Source of the DNA: Rhodocyclales bacterium
Lineage (GTDB): Bacteria > Pseudomonadota > Gammaproteobacteria > Burkholderiales > Rhodocyclaceae
Assembly: GCA_003105015.1 (NCBI GenBank)
Contig: PQAF01000040.1
Location: 50,358-114,357 of the forward strand
Direction of reading: 5' to 3'
DNA length: 64,000 nt
Shown: positions 24,288-33,106 of the stretch, piece by piece
Numbering within the stretch: position 1 is the stretch's first letter
Layout of the letters: each line of letters starts with the position of its first letter
Position numbers and translations under genes: made by a program
Notes under the pieces: generated by a model
Seen by the model: only the letters and a program-made list of their open reading frames with translations
Databases searched by the model: none
What the model was told of the DNA's origin: nothing

Positions 24288-27200
24288 ATGCGCCCTATTC
24301 TCGACTGGCTCGCACAGCGCTCCTTCCGCCTCAAACTGGTCGGTGCCGCGGTACTGACCGAGATTGCCGTTATCGCCACGCTGGCGTATCTGGGCACCCA
24401 GCAGATGGACAGCGCCCTGACCGACCAGGTCAGGGTGCGGATCGAACAGGGAACCGTGCTCTTCAATGCCGCATTCGGGCCGGAACTGGTCGAACGGAAT
24501 TATTCCGCTCTGCAACTCGCGCTGGAGCATGCGCGCAGCGGGCGGGAAATCGAGTACGCGGTGCTCCACGACAGCCGCGGGAATCTGATCGCCACGACGG
24601 GATGGGATCTTCGGCGGCCCCTCCCGGCCGTCGATACGGACGTCCGCAAAGCCGCGGATATCGGCATCTTGAACCTTCAGCAGTCCGTGATGCTGGACGG
24701 GCAGAACGTCGGTGAATTGCGCTATGGGCTGTCCACGGCCTTCCTCGTGGAAGCCCGGCAGAACCTGCTCAGGCAAACCCTGGTCGTCGCTACAGCGGGC
24801 ATCCTGGTTTCCCTTCTGGTCCTGACTTTTCTGGGCTTCGGCATGATGCGGCGCCTGGGTAGCCTGGCCAATGTCGCCCGCCGACTGGCCGATGGCGACC
24901 TTTCCGTCAGGGTCGGCAATGGCAGCCGTGACGAAATCGGCCGTCTCGGCGCAGCCTTCAACAACATGGCGGAGGAACTCGAGGGACGCGTACGCGAACT
25001 GCGCGCCAGCGAGGCGCGCCTGGCACTGGTCATGCGCGGCACATCCGACGGCATCTGGGATTGGGATTTGCGCCGCAATGTCAGCTATTTCTCGCCGCGC
25101 TTCAGGGAACTGCTCGGTTACGACGATGAGGATGAATTCCGCCTGATGTTTCACTTCAGGACGGCCCTGCACCCCGATGACCGTGACCGGGCCATCGCGG
25201 CGCAGGACAATGCCTTGCTGCACCAGGCCCGTTTCGACGAAGCCTACCGGCTGCGCTGTCGGGATGGCACCTATCGCTGGTTCCGCGGACGCGGGTATGC
25301 CGAGTGGGATGAGAAGGGCAGCGCCTGCCGCTTCGCCGGCTCGCTGTCGGATATTTCTGTGCAGAAGGCTGCGGAGGACGCCCTGCGCGAAAGCGAAGAA
25401 ACCTTGTTCTATGCCCTGCGCGGCTCATCCGACGGCATCTGGGATTGGAATGTGGCGCTGGATCGCTACTACGTCTCGCCGCGCTACCGCGAATTGCTCG
25501 GGTATTCGGAGGACGAACTGCCGAACAGGCGATCCAGCTTCCTCGGCATCGTCCACCCCGATGACCGTCCGGCCGTCGAGTCAGCCGTCAGCCGGCATTT
25601 CAAGCAACGCACACCCTACGACGTCGAATACCGCATGCGCCACAAGGATGGCAGCTACCGCTGGTTCCGCGGTCGCGGACAGGCCGTATGGAATGCCGAA
25701 GGCCGGGTTATTCGGTTTGCCGGGGCAAGCTCCGACATCACGGCGCAGCGAAAGGCGCAAGACGACCTCCAGACCCTGCTGGCCGAACAGAAAGCGCTGC
25801 TCGACAACGTCATCGTCGGCATCGTCTATCTCAAGAACCGCGTCATACAGCGCTGCAACCGGCGTTTCGAGGAACTTTTCGGCTACGAGGAAGGCGGCAT
25901 GGTCGGCCACACCACCGAACTTGTCTATCCGACGCGGGAAATCTTCGAGGCTATCGGAGAGCGGGCGTATGCCGCCCTGGGAAGGGGCGAGACCTACAGC
26001 GAGGAGCTGCAACTGCGTCGCAAGGATGGCAGCCTGTTCTGGGGCTTCATCACCGGACGGGCCGTCGATGCCGTCCATCCCGGGGACGGCAGTGTCTGGA
26101 TTTACGTCGACTTCACGGAGCGCAGGCAGGCACAGGAAGCGCTGCAGGAGGAAAAGGATCTGTCCGAGGCCCTGCTGGCGGGGCTCCCCGGCATTTCCGC
26201 CCTGTACGATCCGGAGTTGCGCCTGCTTCGCTGGAACCGCAACCTGGAGACGGTAACCGGCCATGCGCCGGAACGGCTGCGGAACATGCATGCGAACGAG
26301 TTGTATGTGGAGGCATCGGCCGTGCGCAAGGCCAGCCTGGTTGCGCTCGAACGGGGCATCGTCACCCATGGCGAGGCCACGTTGGTCACCGCGGACGGCA
26401 GCCGCATCCCCTACTACCTCTATGCCGCCCCCATCCTCCGCAACGACCGCAAGCTGGTCGTCGGGCTCGGCTTCGACATTTCCGGCCGCAAACAGGCGGA
26501 AGCCGCCTTGCGCGAGAGCGAGGAACGCTTCCGGAAGTTCTTCGAGGAATCGGCCGACGCCTCGCTCATCATCGAAGGCGACCGTTTCGTGGATTGCAAC
26601 GAAGCCGCCCTGGCAATGCTCCGCATGCATTCCAAGGAGGAACTCGGAACCGTCCATCCTTCCGAGCTTTCGCCGGACCTGCAGCAGGACGGCCGCTCGT
26701 CCGTCGAAAAGGCCAACGAAATGATTCAGATCGCGTTCGCACGCGGCAGCCACCGCTTCGAATGGCTGCATCGTCGCGCGGATGGAGAGGTCTTTCCGGC
26801 CGAGGTGTTGCTGACACGCATCCTCCATCAGGGCAAACCCCTCCTGTACACCGTCTGGCGCGACATCACCGACCGCAAGATGGCCGAGGCCGAAATCAGC
26901 AAGCTCAACGAGGAGCTTGAACAGCGCGTCCGGGAGCGCACCGCGGAACTCACGGCCGCCAACAGGGAACTTGAGGCCTTCAGCTATTCCGTCTCCCATG
27001 ACCTGGTCGCGCCCTTGCGCGCCATCGACGGCTTTTCGCGCATGATCGAGGAAGACTACGGCCCCCTGATGGACATACGCGGGAAAGGCTATATCGACCG
27101 GATCCGGGGCGGCACCCAGCGCATGCACCAGCTGATCGACGACATGCTGGCGCTGTCGCGGGTGACGCGCGACGAAATGAAGCGCGAAAGCGTCAGCCTG

Positions 27201-27638
27201 TCCGGCATCGCAGAGCAAATCCTCAGCGATTTGAAGCAGATGCAGCCGGACCGCAAAGTGGCGACGCGTATTACCTTGGATATACACGCCACTGGCGATC
27301 CCAACCTTCTGCACATCGCCCTGGAGAATCTCCTGCGCAATGCCTGGAAGTTTACTGCGCGGCAGAATGCCGCACACCACTCTGCGGAAATCGAATTCGG
27401 CGTCTTGCGCGACGAAGACAAACCGGTGTATTTTGTCAGGGACAACGGGGCCGGTTTCGACATGCAGTATGCCGGCAAGCTGTTCGGCGCCTTCCAGCGC
27501 ATGCACGGGGCGCAGGAATTCGAGGGAACCGGCATCGGCCTGGCGATCGTCCATCGCATCATCCAGCGCCACGGCGGCCGCATCTGGGCGGAAGCTGCGC
27601 CGGAACAGGGAGCAACGTTTTTCTTCACGCTGTCGTAA
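24288..27638 (+). CDS. Membrane-bound multi-PAS sensor histidine kinase
   Basis: This 1116-residue kinase has a transmembrane segment near residues 12-34, a periplasmic segment of about 125 residues, a second transmembrane segment near 163-186, a HAMP domain (about 187-240), then about five PAS/PAC modules (roughly 245-870). The first two PAS units share WDW/WFRGRG repeats and look like a duplication. The kinase core has H-box FSYSVSHDL with phospho-acceptor His904, N-box LLRNAWKFT and G-boxes DNGAGFD and GTGIGLAIVHRI. It resembles phytochrome-type kinases that signal to Rcp1-like regulators, and such a regulator follows 18 bp later. The input may come from the PhnD-like protein (inference). 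Confidence 0.9.
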   Translation: MRPILDWLAQRSFRLKLVGAAVLTEIAVIATLAYLGTQQMDSALTDQVRVRIEQGTVLFNAAFGPELVERNYSALQLALEHARSGREIEYAVLHDSRGNLIATTGWDLRRPLPAVDTDVRKAADIGILNLQQSVMLDGQNVGELRYGLSTAFLVEARQNLLRQTLVVATAGILVSLLVLTFLGFGMMRRLGSLANVARRLADGDLSVRVGNGSRDEIGRLGAAFNNMAEELEGRVRELRASEARLALVMRGTSDGIWDWDLRRNVSYFSPRFRELLGYDDEDEFRLMFHFRTALHPDDRDRAIAAQDNALLHQARFDEAYRLRCRDGTYRWFRGRGYAEWDEKGSACRFAGSLSDISVQKAAEDALRESEETLFYALRGSSDGIWDWNVALDRYYVSPRYRELLGYSEDELPNRRSSFLGIVHPDDRPAVESAVSRHFKQRTPYDVEYRMRHKDGSYRWFRGRGQAVWNAEGRVIRFAGASSDITAQRKAQDDLQTLLAEQKALLDNVIVGIVYLKNRVIQRCNRRFEELFGYEEGGMVGHTTELVYPTREIFEAIGERAYAALGRGETYSEELQLRRKDGSLFWGFITGRAVDAVHPGDGSVWIYVDFTERRQAQEALQEEKDLSEALLAGLPGISALYDPELRLLRWNRNLETVTGHAPERLRNMHANELYVEASAVRKASLVALERGIVTHGEATLVTADGSRIPYYLYAAPILRNDRKLVVGLGFDISGRKQAEAALRESEERFRKFFEESADASLIIEGDRFVDCNEAALAMLRMHSKEELGTVHPSELSPDLQQDGRSSVEKANEMIQIAFARGSHRFEWLHRRADGEVFPAEVLLTRILHQGKPLLYTVWRDITDRKMAEAEISKLNEELEQRVRERTAELTAANRELEAFSYSVSHDLVAPLRAIDGFSRMIEEDYGPLMDIRGKGYIDRIRGGTQRMHQLIDDMLALSRVTRDEMKRESVSLSGIAEQILSDLKQMQPDRKVATRITLDIHATGDPNLLHIALENLLRNAWKFTARQNAAHHSAEIEFGVLRDEDKPVYFVRDNGAGFDMQYAGKLFGAFQRMHGAQEFEGTGIGLAIVHRIIQRHGGRIWAEAAPEQGATFFFTLS

Positions 27639-27656
27639 CTGGATCAGAACATCAAA

Positions 27657-28106
27657 ATGGCAAGCGACCGACCGATACTGCTGGTGGAAGACAACCCCGA
27701 CGACGAGGCGCTGACGCTGCGCGCCTTCAACAAGAACCGCATCAGCAACCCGGTCGTCGTCGCGCGCGACGGCGTCGAGGCGCTCGACTACCTGTTCGGC
27801 AACGGACACCACGCCGGCCGCGACCTTTCGGTCATGCCGGCCGTGATTCTGCTCGACCTGAAGCTGCCGCGCATCGACGGCCTGGAAGTGCTGCGCCGCA
27901 TCCGAGCCAATGAGCGCACCAGCCTGCTTCCGGTGGTCATCCTGACGACATCGAAGGAACAGCAGGACATCTACGAAGGATACAGTCTCGGCGCCAACAG
28001 CTATATCCGCAAGCCGGTGGATTTCGAGAAGTTCATCCAGGCCGTCGGACAACTCGGCCTCTACTGGCTGGTCCTCAACGAGGCGGTCGAGGTCGCCGCC
28101 GCTTGA
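27657..28106 (+). CDS. Single-domain response regulator, Rcp1-like
   Basis: This 149-residue receiver domain has an acidic pair near the start (LLVEDNPDDEALT), the phospho-acceptor Asp67 in ILLDLKLP and Lys119 in YIRKPVDF. There is no DNA-binding or enzymatic output domain, as in Rcp1-type regulators paired with PAS-rich kinases. It is probably the cognate partner of the upstream kinase and works by protein contact or phosphorelay. It is followed by a strong terminator that closes the three-gene unit. Confidence 0.9.
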   Translation: MASDRPILLVEDNPDDEALTLRAFNKNRISNPVVVARDGVEALDYLFGNGHHAGRDLSVMPAVILLDLKLPRIDGLEVLRRIRANERTSLLPVVILTTSKEQQDIYEGYSLGANSYIRKPVDFEKFIQAVGQLGLYWLVLNEAVEVAAA

Positions 28107-28114
28107 CGCACCGG

Positions 28115-28149
28115 AAAAGTCAGTCGCCGTACCACGGCGACTGACTTTT
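28115..28149. terminator. Intrinsic terminator between the sensory operon and the bzd accessory operon
   Basis: A perfect 16-bp stem AAAAGTCAGTCGCCGT/ACGGCGACTGACTTTT (28115-28130 and 28134-28149) with a 3-base loop. The stem ends in T-runs on both strands, so it can stop transcription from both convergent units. It touches the stop codon of the PHP gene. Confidence 0.9.
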
Positions 28150-28772
28150 TATTTCCAGCCCTTGAAGTAATTCCCCCGGCAGGCGCCGGCGCGCACCGCC
28201 GCCATGAAGCTCGCCATGTCCGTCACCGGCTGCAGGAACTCGGTGGCACATCGCCCAACTGCGGCCACCTTGTGGCAGTCGCTCCCCCCCAGCCCGGGCA
28301 GCGCCATGTGCCGCGTCGCGGTGGCGGCGAGATCGTTGTCCGAATCGACGTTGCCGCCGTTGTGGGTTTCCACGGCGGCGATGCCCTGCAGGTCGAGGAG
28401 TCCGTCGAGCAGGCTGCATACGCCGAATTCGCGGTAGGGGTGCGCCGGCACGCAGATGCCGCCCAGGTCGAGGATGCGCTCGATCACTCCGTCGAGCGGC
28501 AGCCAAGTGTCCCGCCCCCAGGAATTCCAGGAATCGTCCTCGACGCCATAGGCCAGGAGATGGCCGCGATCGGTGGAAATCTCCACGCCGCGCAGCACGA
28601 GAAAGCCCTCGTCGCGGCCGATCGCCTCGACCGGCGCCGAGGCCTCGTAGGAATGGTGCTCCGTGATCACCACGCCATCCAGGCCTATCGCCCTGGCGCG
28701 GCGAATGAGATCAAGCGGCTCCAGCCAGTTGTCGTAGGAGTGCTTGGTATGGCAATGGCAGTCGATCCACAT
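28149..28772 (-). CDS. PHP-domain metal-dependent phosphoesterase
   Basis: This 207-residue protein has PHP-domain metal-binding motifs HCHTKHS near the N-terminus, VITEHHS, and further histidines in AHPYRE and GGSDCHK. PHP domains hydrolyse phosphoesters with a trinuclear metal site. It is the last gene of the reductase operon on the minus strand. In Azoarcus bzd operons small accessory genes (bzdS, bzdT, bzdU) follow the ferredoxin gene, and this could be the counterpart of one of them. Its role in benzoyl-CoA metabolism is not known. Confidence 0.8.
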   Translation of the reverse strand: MWIDCHCHTKHSYDNWLEPLDLIRRARAIGLDGVVITEHHSYEASAPVEAIGRDEGFLVLRGVEISTDRGHLLAYGVEDDSWNSWGRDTWLPLDGVIERILDLGGICVPAHPYREFGVCSLLDGLLDLQGIAAVETHNGGNVDSDNDLAATATRHMALPGLGGSDCHKVAAVGRCATEFLQPVTDMASFMAAVRAGACRGNYFKGWK

Positions 28773-28834
28773 AAAAAAGCGGCGCGCATCCGCGAGAACG
28801 CGCGCCGTCTCCTCTTCCCCGGATCTGGTCAGAA

Positions 28835-29284
28835 TCAGGGAAGCTGAAGTTCCAGGCTGATGCGCTTGGAGGGCACGAACTTGTGCCGGGAGAAGAAGCT
28901 CTCCAGCGCGAAGTCGCTCCAGTTCACCAGCGTATAGATCTTCTTGACGTTGGCCGCCTTCATGTTCATGAGGAACTGGTCCATCAGGTCCGAAGCCACG
29001 CCGTGCTTCTGGAAATCGGGATGCACGCCGAGGGTATCGATGGTGGCCGAGGAATCGGCGATGCCGTATTCGCCGAACAGCACGTCGCCCATCATGAAGC
29101 CGACCACCTTGCCGCCGACCTCGGCCACGACCGAGGCGTTGACGTTGTTCTCGTTGTCGAGCGCCATGGCCAGCTTGCGCTGGTAGTACTCGCGCCGCTC
29201 CTGGCCGGTGATGATCTTGTCGATCGCCACCACCGCATCGAGATCGTTCTTGCGGATCATCCGCACGCTAACCTGCACTGCCAT
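28835..29284 (-). CDS. GNAT-family N-acetyltransferase in the bzd operon
   Basis: This 149-residue GNAT protein has the acetyl-CoA motif IDTLGVHPDFQKHGVASDLM. A GNAT protein (BadL) also accompanies the benzoyl-CoA reductase genes of Rhodopseudomonas palustris, where lysine acetylation regulates acyl-CoA ligases, so control of aromatic CoA enzymes by acetylation is plausible (inference). It sits 14 bp after the preceding small gene and 62 bp before the PHP gene. Confidence 0.8.
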   Translation of the reverse strand: MAVQVSVRMIRKNDLDAVVAIDKIITGQERREYYQRKLAMALDNENNVNASVVAEVGGKVVGFMMGDVLFGEYGIADSSATIDTLGVHPDFQKHGVASDLMDQFLMNMKAANVKKIYTLVNWSDFALESFFSRHKFVPSKRISLELQLP

Positions 29285-29298
29285 CGCATTCTCCTCGT

Positions 29299-29580
29299 CT
29301 AAAACAATTCGTCTGCGGCGGCATTCTTGCCGCCATTTCCCTTGCGGATATACACGTCACCATAAACCTGGCCTATCTCCGCGCCGGCGGTGAAACAGGT
29401 GTTGCAGCCGCCGCCCGACTCCTCTTTGTGCTCGATCACATGCACCTCGTAGCCGAGCTGGCGGTAGTTCTCGACGATCTCCGACAGCCGCGGCTCGCCG
29501 ATGGTGGTCTGCTTGACCCAGCCCGCCGCCAGCAGGTCGGCCTCCTTGCCGTCCTTCACCAGTTTGAGCGGAATCTTCAC
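29299..29580 (-). CDS. Small conserved protein following the ferredoxin gene (BzdS-like by position)
   Basis: This is a 93-residue soluble protein without a recognised domain. Visible features are a Cys pair in GGGCNTCFTAG (Cys59 and Cys62), a glycine run before it, and a charged C-terminus. The CxxC pair could bind a metal or take part in redox chemistry. It starts 13 bp after the ferredoxin stop, so it belongs to the reductase operon. The position matches bzdS of Azoarcus, an unassigned accessory gene; the homology itself was not tested. Confidence 0.6.
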   Translation of the reverse strand: MKIPLKLVKDGKEADLLAAGWVKQTTIGEPRLSEIVENYRQLGYEVHVIEHKEESGGGCNTCFTAGAEIGQVYGDVYIRKGNGGKNAAADELF

Positions 29581-29593
29581 GGCCGGATCGTCC

Positions 29594-29878
29594 CTACCAG
29601 GAATGCTTGATGGCCCCCGGCGTGCAGGCCGTGCTGCACGGCAGGCTGGTGTAGCCCGCGGCCGGCTTGCAGTCGGAGCAATCGAAGGCCAGGGAGCGGC
29701 GGAAGGCCTGCTTTACCGCCGCCACCTCGTCGTCGTAGTCGTCGGTGATGATCTCGAACATGCCCTTCGGGCACGCCGTCAGGCAGGCGCGTCCGGCGGA
29801 ACACGAGGTGCACTTGTCCGTATCGATGCTGATGTAGAACTCGCCCGATCCGTCCTTGTAGCCGTAATTCGCTATCAT
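29594..29878 (-). CDS. bzdM: Ferredoxin, two [4Fe-4S], electron donor to benzoyl-CoA reductase (BzdM-like)
   Basis: This 94-residue ferredoxin has two cluster motifs with stretched spacing: Cys23-x2-Cys26-x5-Cys32-x3-Cys36 and Cys67-x2-Cys70-x10-Cys81-x3-Cys85. Ordinary 2[4Fe-4S] ferredoxins have C-x2-C-x2-C-x3-C. The protein is expected to pass low-potential electrons from the BzdV-like oxidoreductase to benzoyl-CoA reductase. It lies 128 bp downstream of the last reductase subunit, a larger gap than elsewhere in the operon, with hairpins in it. Confidence 0.85.
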   Translation of the reverse strand: MIANYGYKDGSGEFYISIDTDKCTSCSAGRACLTACPKGMFEIITDDYDDEVAAVKQAFRRSLAFDCSDCKPAAGYTSLPCSTACTPGAIKHSW

Positions 29879-29986
29879 GTCTGTTCCCCTGCCCCCCTTT
29901 CGGGGGGGTTAGAATCGTGAATCCCTAGGCTCCGGCCCGCTCAGTGGGAGAGGGGTACTTCGCGGACCGGAGCGTCGGGATCTTTC

Positions 29987-30018
29987 AAAGCCGCCCGCCT
30001 TCCGGTCTAGGCGGCTTT
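29987..30018 (-). repeat. Hairpin at the 3' end of the reductase subunit gene
   Basis: A perfect 9-bp inverted repeat AAAGCCGCC/GGCGGCTTT surrounds the stop codon of the last reductase gene. No T-run follows on the minus strand. A second C-run/G-run hairpin lies near 29896-29908 before the ferredoxin gene. These could stabilise or process the polycistronic mRNA so that reductase and ferredoxin are made in different amounts (inference). Confidence 0.6.
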
Positions 30019-30900
30019 CGCAGATGCACCCTGCTTCTGCATCAGCGTGTAGCCGAACAACGCAGCGCCCAAGGCACCGGCGATCTGGCTGTCCAGCTTG
30101 GTCTCGACGGCCTTGGTGCCGAGCAGCTTCTCGATGCGCTTCACCACGCCGGGGTTCTTGGCAATCCCGCCGGTGATGAAGAAGTCGTTTTCAACGCCGA
30201 TACGCTCGATTAGCGACACCACGCGCTCGGCCATGGCCTGGCAGTAGGCGGCAATCACCTTGTTCTTCGAATAGCCGGCCTTGAGCAGGCCCAGCGCCTC
30301 GGACTTGGCGAACACCACGCAAGTCGAGGACACGGCTTCCGGCTCCTGGTCCACATCGAAGGAGCGCGGCCCCAGTTCGGCGATCGGGATCTGCATCAGG
30401 TCGGCGATCACCTCCATGCCGCGGCCGGTGCCGGCCGCGCACTTGTCGTTCATCAGGAAGTTGGTGACCTTGCCCTTCTCGTCGCAGTGGATGGCCTTGC
30501 AGTCCTGGCCGCCCATGTCGAGGATGGTGCGGACGGTGTTGCCGCCCATGTAGTTGGCGCCGCGCGCATGGCAGGCGATCTCGGTGATGGCCTTGTGCGC
30601 GAAGGGTACGTTGACGCGACCGTAGCCGGTGCCGATGACATAGGTGATGTCCTCGAGCTTCATGCCGGATTTCTCCAGCACGCCGTTGATGGCGTTCCTG
30701 GCCGAATCCGGGCTGTTGTTGCCGGTGCGCATGCTGTTATAGCCGTACAGTTCGCCGTCGACGCAGATCACCGCCTGCGAGCTCACCGAACCGACGTCGA
30801 TGCCGGCCGTGATGATCTTGGCGTCGCGCCAGTTCTTCGATTCGTCGATCCAGCAGGTTTCCTGCCAGCGCCAGTATTCCTTCTTTTCTCCAGCGGTCAT
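30007..30900 (-). CDS. bzdQ: Benzoyl-CoA reductase, ATPase subunit (BzdQ-like)
   Basis: This 297-residue ASKHA-fold subunit (BadF/BadG/BcrA/BcrD family) hydrolyses ATP to drive electrons into the aromatic ring. AGIDVGSVSSQAVI forms the phosphate-1 loop, ILDMGGQDCKAI the second, and the conserved cysteines in NDKCAAGTGRG and SSTCVVFAKSE bind the bridging [4Fe-4S] cluster. The 30 extra N-terminal residues (WRWQETCWIDE) precede the ATPase fold. Both ATPase subunits are short (297 and 269), as in the Azoarcus bzd type; the Thauera type has one of about 438 residues. The P/Q assignment is by gene order. Confidence 0.88.
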   Translation of the reverse strand: MTAGEKKEYWRWQETCWIDESKNWRDAKIITAGIDVGSVSSQAVICVDGELYGYNSMRTGNNSPDSARNAINGVLEKSGMKLEDITYVIGTGYGRVNVPFAHKAITEIACHARGANYMGGNTVRTILDMGGQDCKAIHCDEKGKVTNFLMNDKCAAGTGRGMEVIADLMQIPIAELGPRSFDVDQEPEAVSSTCVVFAKSEALGLLKAGYSKNKVIAAYCQAMAERVVSLIERIGVENDFFITGGIAKNPGVVKRIEKLLGTKAVETKLDSQIAGALGAALFGYTLMQKQGASAKAA

Positions 30901-30931
30901 TTTGCTCTCCTTTCCGATTATCGGCTGACGC

Positions 30932-31741
30932 TCAGTCGGTGCCTTCGGCCGCGATCAGCGCGGCGCCGAGGGCGCTGACATATTCCGGCATATCCGGCAG
31001 ATGCACCTTCTCGACCCCGAGCGCCCCCTTCAGGGACTGGACGAAGCCGGGGTTGTGAACCATGCCGCCGATCAGAATCACTTCATCCTCGATGCCGACG
31101 CGGCGCACCATGGCGCAAACGCGGCTGGCCACGGCATCCAGCACCGCCTTGGCGATGTCCTCTTTCGGCGTCGCGGAGTGGATCAGCGAAACCACTTCAG
31201 ATTCGGCGAACACCGTGCACTGTGCGTTCATCGGGATGGTCTTGTCGGAGCGCAGGCTGGCTTCGCCGAATTCCTTCAGGCTCAGCTGCAGGGCGCGCGA
31301 CATGGACTCCGCGAATGCGCCTGCGCCGGCGGCGCATTTCTCGTTGCCGGCAAAGTCCACCACCTTACCCTCGGCGTTGGCCTTGACGCCGCGTCCCTCC
31401 TCGGCGCCGACATCGACCACCGTCTTCGCCGTCGGGCACATGAACACCGCGCCGCGGGCGCCCGCGCCCACCTCGGTCACGTCGGCGGTGGCGAACTTGA
31501 CCTGCTTGCGCCCGGCGCCGGTGGCCACGACCTTCTTCACCTGCTCGCGCGAGAGGCCGGCGGCCTGAAGCGCGTCCTCGAAGGCCTTGTCGGCTGCCTG
31601 GTCGGCGTCGAGGTCCTCCGGGAACATGATGTGCTTGCCCTTGACGCCCCAGCGCAACTGCGGGGCGCCGTCCACCTTCAGCTCCTCCAGAAACACCACC
31701 TTGACGGTGCGGGAGCCCATGTCGATGCCAGCGGTAATCAT
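30932..31741 (-). CDS. bzdP: Benzoyl-CoA reductase, ATPase subunit (BzdP-like)
   Basis: This 269-residue partner of the other ATPase subunit has ITAGIDMGSRTVKVVF, VVDVGAEEGRGV, cluster cysteines in NEKCAAGAGAF and NAQCTVFAESE, and the adenosine motif LIGGMVHNPGF. The two subunits share one [4Fe-4S] cluster and couple two ATP hydrolysed per electron to ring reduction. It lies 31 bp upstream of bzdQ and 23 bp downstream of bzdO. Symbol by order within the operon. Confidence 0.88.
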   Translation of the reverse strand: MITAGIDMGSRTVKVVFLEELKVDGAPQLRWGVKGKHIMFPEDLDADQAADKAFEDALQAAGLSREQVKKVVATGAGRKQVKFATADVTEVGAGARGAVFMCPTAKTVVDVGAEEGRGVKANAEGKVVDFAGNEKCAAGAGAFAESMSRALQLSLKEFGEASLRSDKTIPMNAQCTVFAESEVVSLIHSATPKEDIAKAVLDAVASRVCAMVRRVGIEDEVILIGGMVHNPGFVQSLKGALGVEKVHLPDMPEYVSALGAALIAAEGTD

Positions 31742-31764
31742 CTTTTGCTTCCTCCTTGCTTAGA

Positions 31765-33075
31765 TCAGGCGTGCGCGAATTCGCGCTTGAGGCCGAGCGT
31801 TTCCATGAACGAGTCGACGCGGTTCTGCGTGCGGCCGAGGTCGAATTCGCGCTCGTCGCCCATATTGCCCTCGAAGGTCATCACCGGGATGCCGGCGGCA
31901 GCCAGGCCCAGCCGGTTCTCCATGATGCCGAGCGAGAGGCCTTCGCAGCCGCGGTTCAGGTGCAGCATGACGCCATCGACCTGCCACTCCTTGACGATGG
32001 TCTTCATCATCTCGGTCTTCAGGCGCGGATCGTAGAAATGCTGCCACTGCGGCTTCGACAGGTTCCAGTCGGCATACAGGCGCATCGCCTGCTCGCGGGT
32101 GTTCATCTCGATGCCCTTCTCCCACGGCAGGGTGCGCGGCCCCCAGGTGCCGTCCGGCTTGGTTTCCCAGATGCCTTCCAGGCCGAAGGTGTAGAGCGAG
32201 CCGATCGAGACGGCGCCGAACTCCTCGAGGTAGCGGAACACCTTGAGGAAGCCCCAGGGCGGCTGCGTGTCGGACATGACGCGGCAGCGCTCGTTGGGCA
32301 CGGCGGCGATGCCGCGCTTGACGCGATCCTTCACCTCGTCCAGGCACTCCTGGTAGAAGTCGGCGCACCACTTCGACGACTTCGACAGCGTCGCCAGCAC
32401 GTAGAGCGAGTACATGGTCTTCTCGTCGAGCGGCGCCGGCTTGACCTTGTTCTCGCAGCAGATGGCAGCCCACAGGGAAGTGGAACGCATCTCGTTCTTC
32501 ACCGCCTCGATGAACAGCTCGTCGTTGAACTTGCGGCCGGTGGTCTTCTCCAGCCACTCGACGGCTTCCAGTCCCTGGTTGGTGACGTAGTCCAGGCGCT
32601 CGGAGGTCATCTCGTTGTAGGGGCCGACCGAAACGTCGATGAAGAAGCTCGGCGTGTCGTGCTCCAGCTTCGACGCCGCCTGGTACCACTTGGCGTGCGA
32701 GCAGCAGATCTGCGTCTGGAAGTTGAAGTCGGGCTTGGGAAACTCGCCGCCGAACGGATACTTGTTCAGGATGATCGAGCCCCAGTAGGTGCGCATGTAG
32801 GCGCACAGGTCGCGGGCGAAGCCGTACGACTCGGCCGCATCCTGGCATTCCTTGTTGAACTTCTTGTCGATAGCGATGGCGGCGCCGTAGGGCTCGCCGG
32901 TCAGCGAATAGACGTCATTGCCGAGGCCGGCGGGAATCGCGTCCAGCGCCCAGGCGGAACCGGACCAGCGGATGCCGCCCTTTTCCTTGGCCTTGGCGAA
33001 GTTGATGTAGTACTGCTCGCGCAGCTCCTTGGCCTTCTTCCAGCACTTGAGCGGCTCGGTCGGATAATTTGCCAT
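31765..33075 (-). CDS. bzdO: Benzoyl-CoA reductase, active-site subunit (BzdO/BcrB-like)
   Basis: This 436-residue member of the HgdB/BcrB/BcrC (2-hydroxyglutaryl-CoA dehydratase) family is one of two subunits carrying [4Fe-4S] clusters and the benzoyl-CoA site. The N-terminus [18 protein letters not shown] and the segments [11 protein letters not shown] and [11 protein letters not shown] hold conserved cysteines. Length is close to that of Thauera BcrB (about 437). The enzyme dearomatises benzoyl-CoA to cyclohexa-1,5-diene-1-carbonyl-CoA, and related enzymes accept 2-aminobenzoyl-CoA. Gap to bzdN is 31 bp. Confidence 0.92.
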   Translation of the reverse strand: MANYPTEPLKCWKKAKELREQYYINFAKAKEKGGIRWSGSAWALDAIPAGLGNDVYSLTGEPYGAAIAIDKKFNKECQDAAESYGFARDLCAYMRTYWGSIILNKYPFGGEFPKPDFNFQTQICCSHAKWYQAASKLEHDTPSFFIDVSVGPYNEMTSERLDYVTNQGLEAVEWLEKTTGRKFNDELFIEAVKNEMRSTSLWAAICCENKVKPAPLDEKTMYSLYVLATLSKSSKWCADFYQECLDEVKDRVKRGIAAVPNERCRVMSDTQPPWGFLKVFRYLEEFGAVSIGSLYTFGLEGIWETKPDGTWGPRTLPWEKGIEMNTREQAMRLYADWNLSKPQWQHFYDPRLKTEMMKTIVKEWQVDGVMLHLNRGCEGLSLGIMENRLGLAAAGIPVMTFEGNMGDEREFDLGRTQNRVDSFMETLGLKREFAHA

Positions 33076-33106
33076 TTCGTGTTGCTCCTCTTCTCTCTCG
33101 TCCTGA

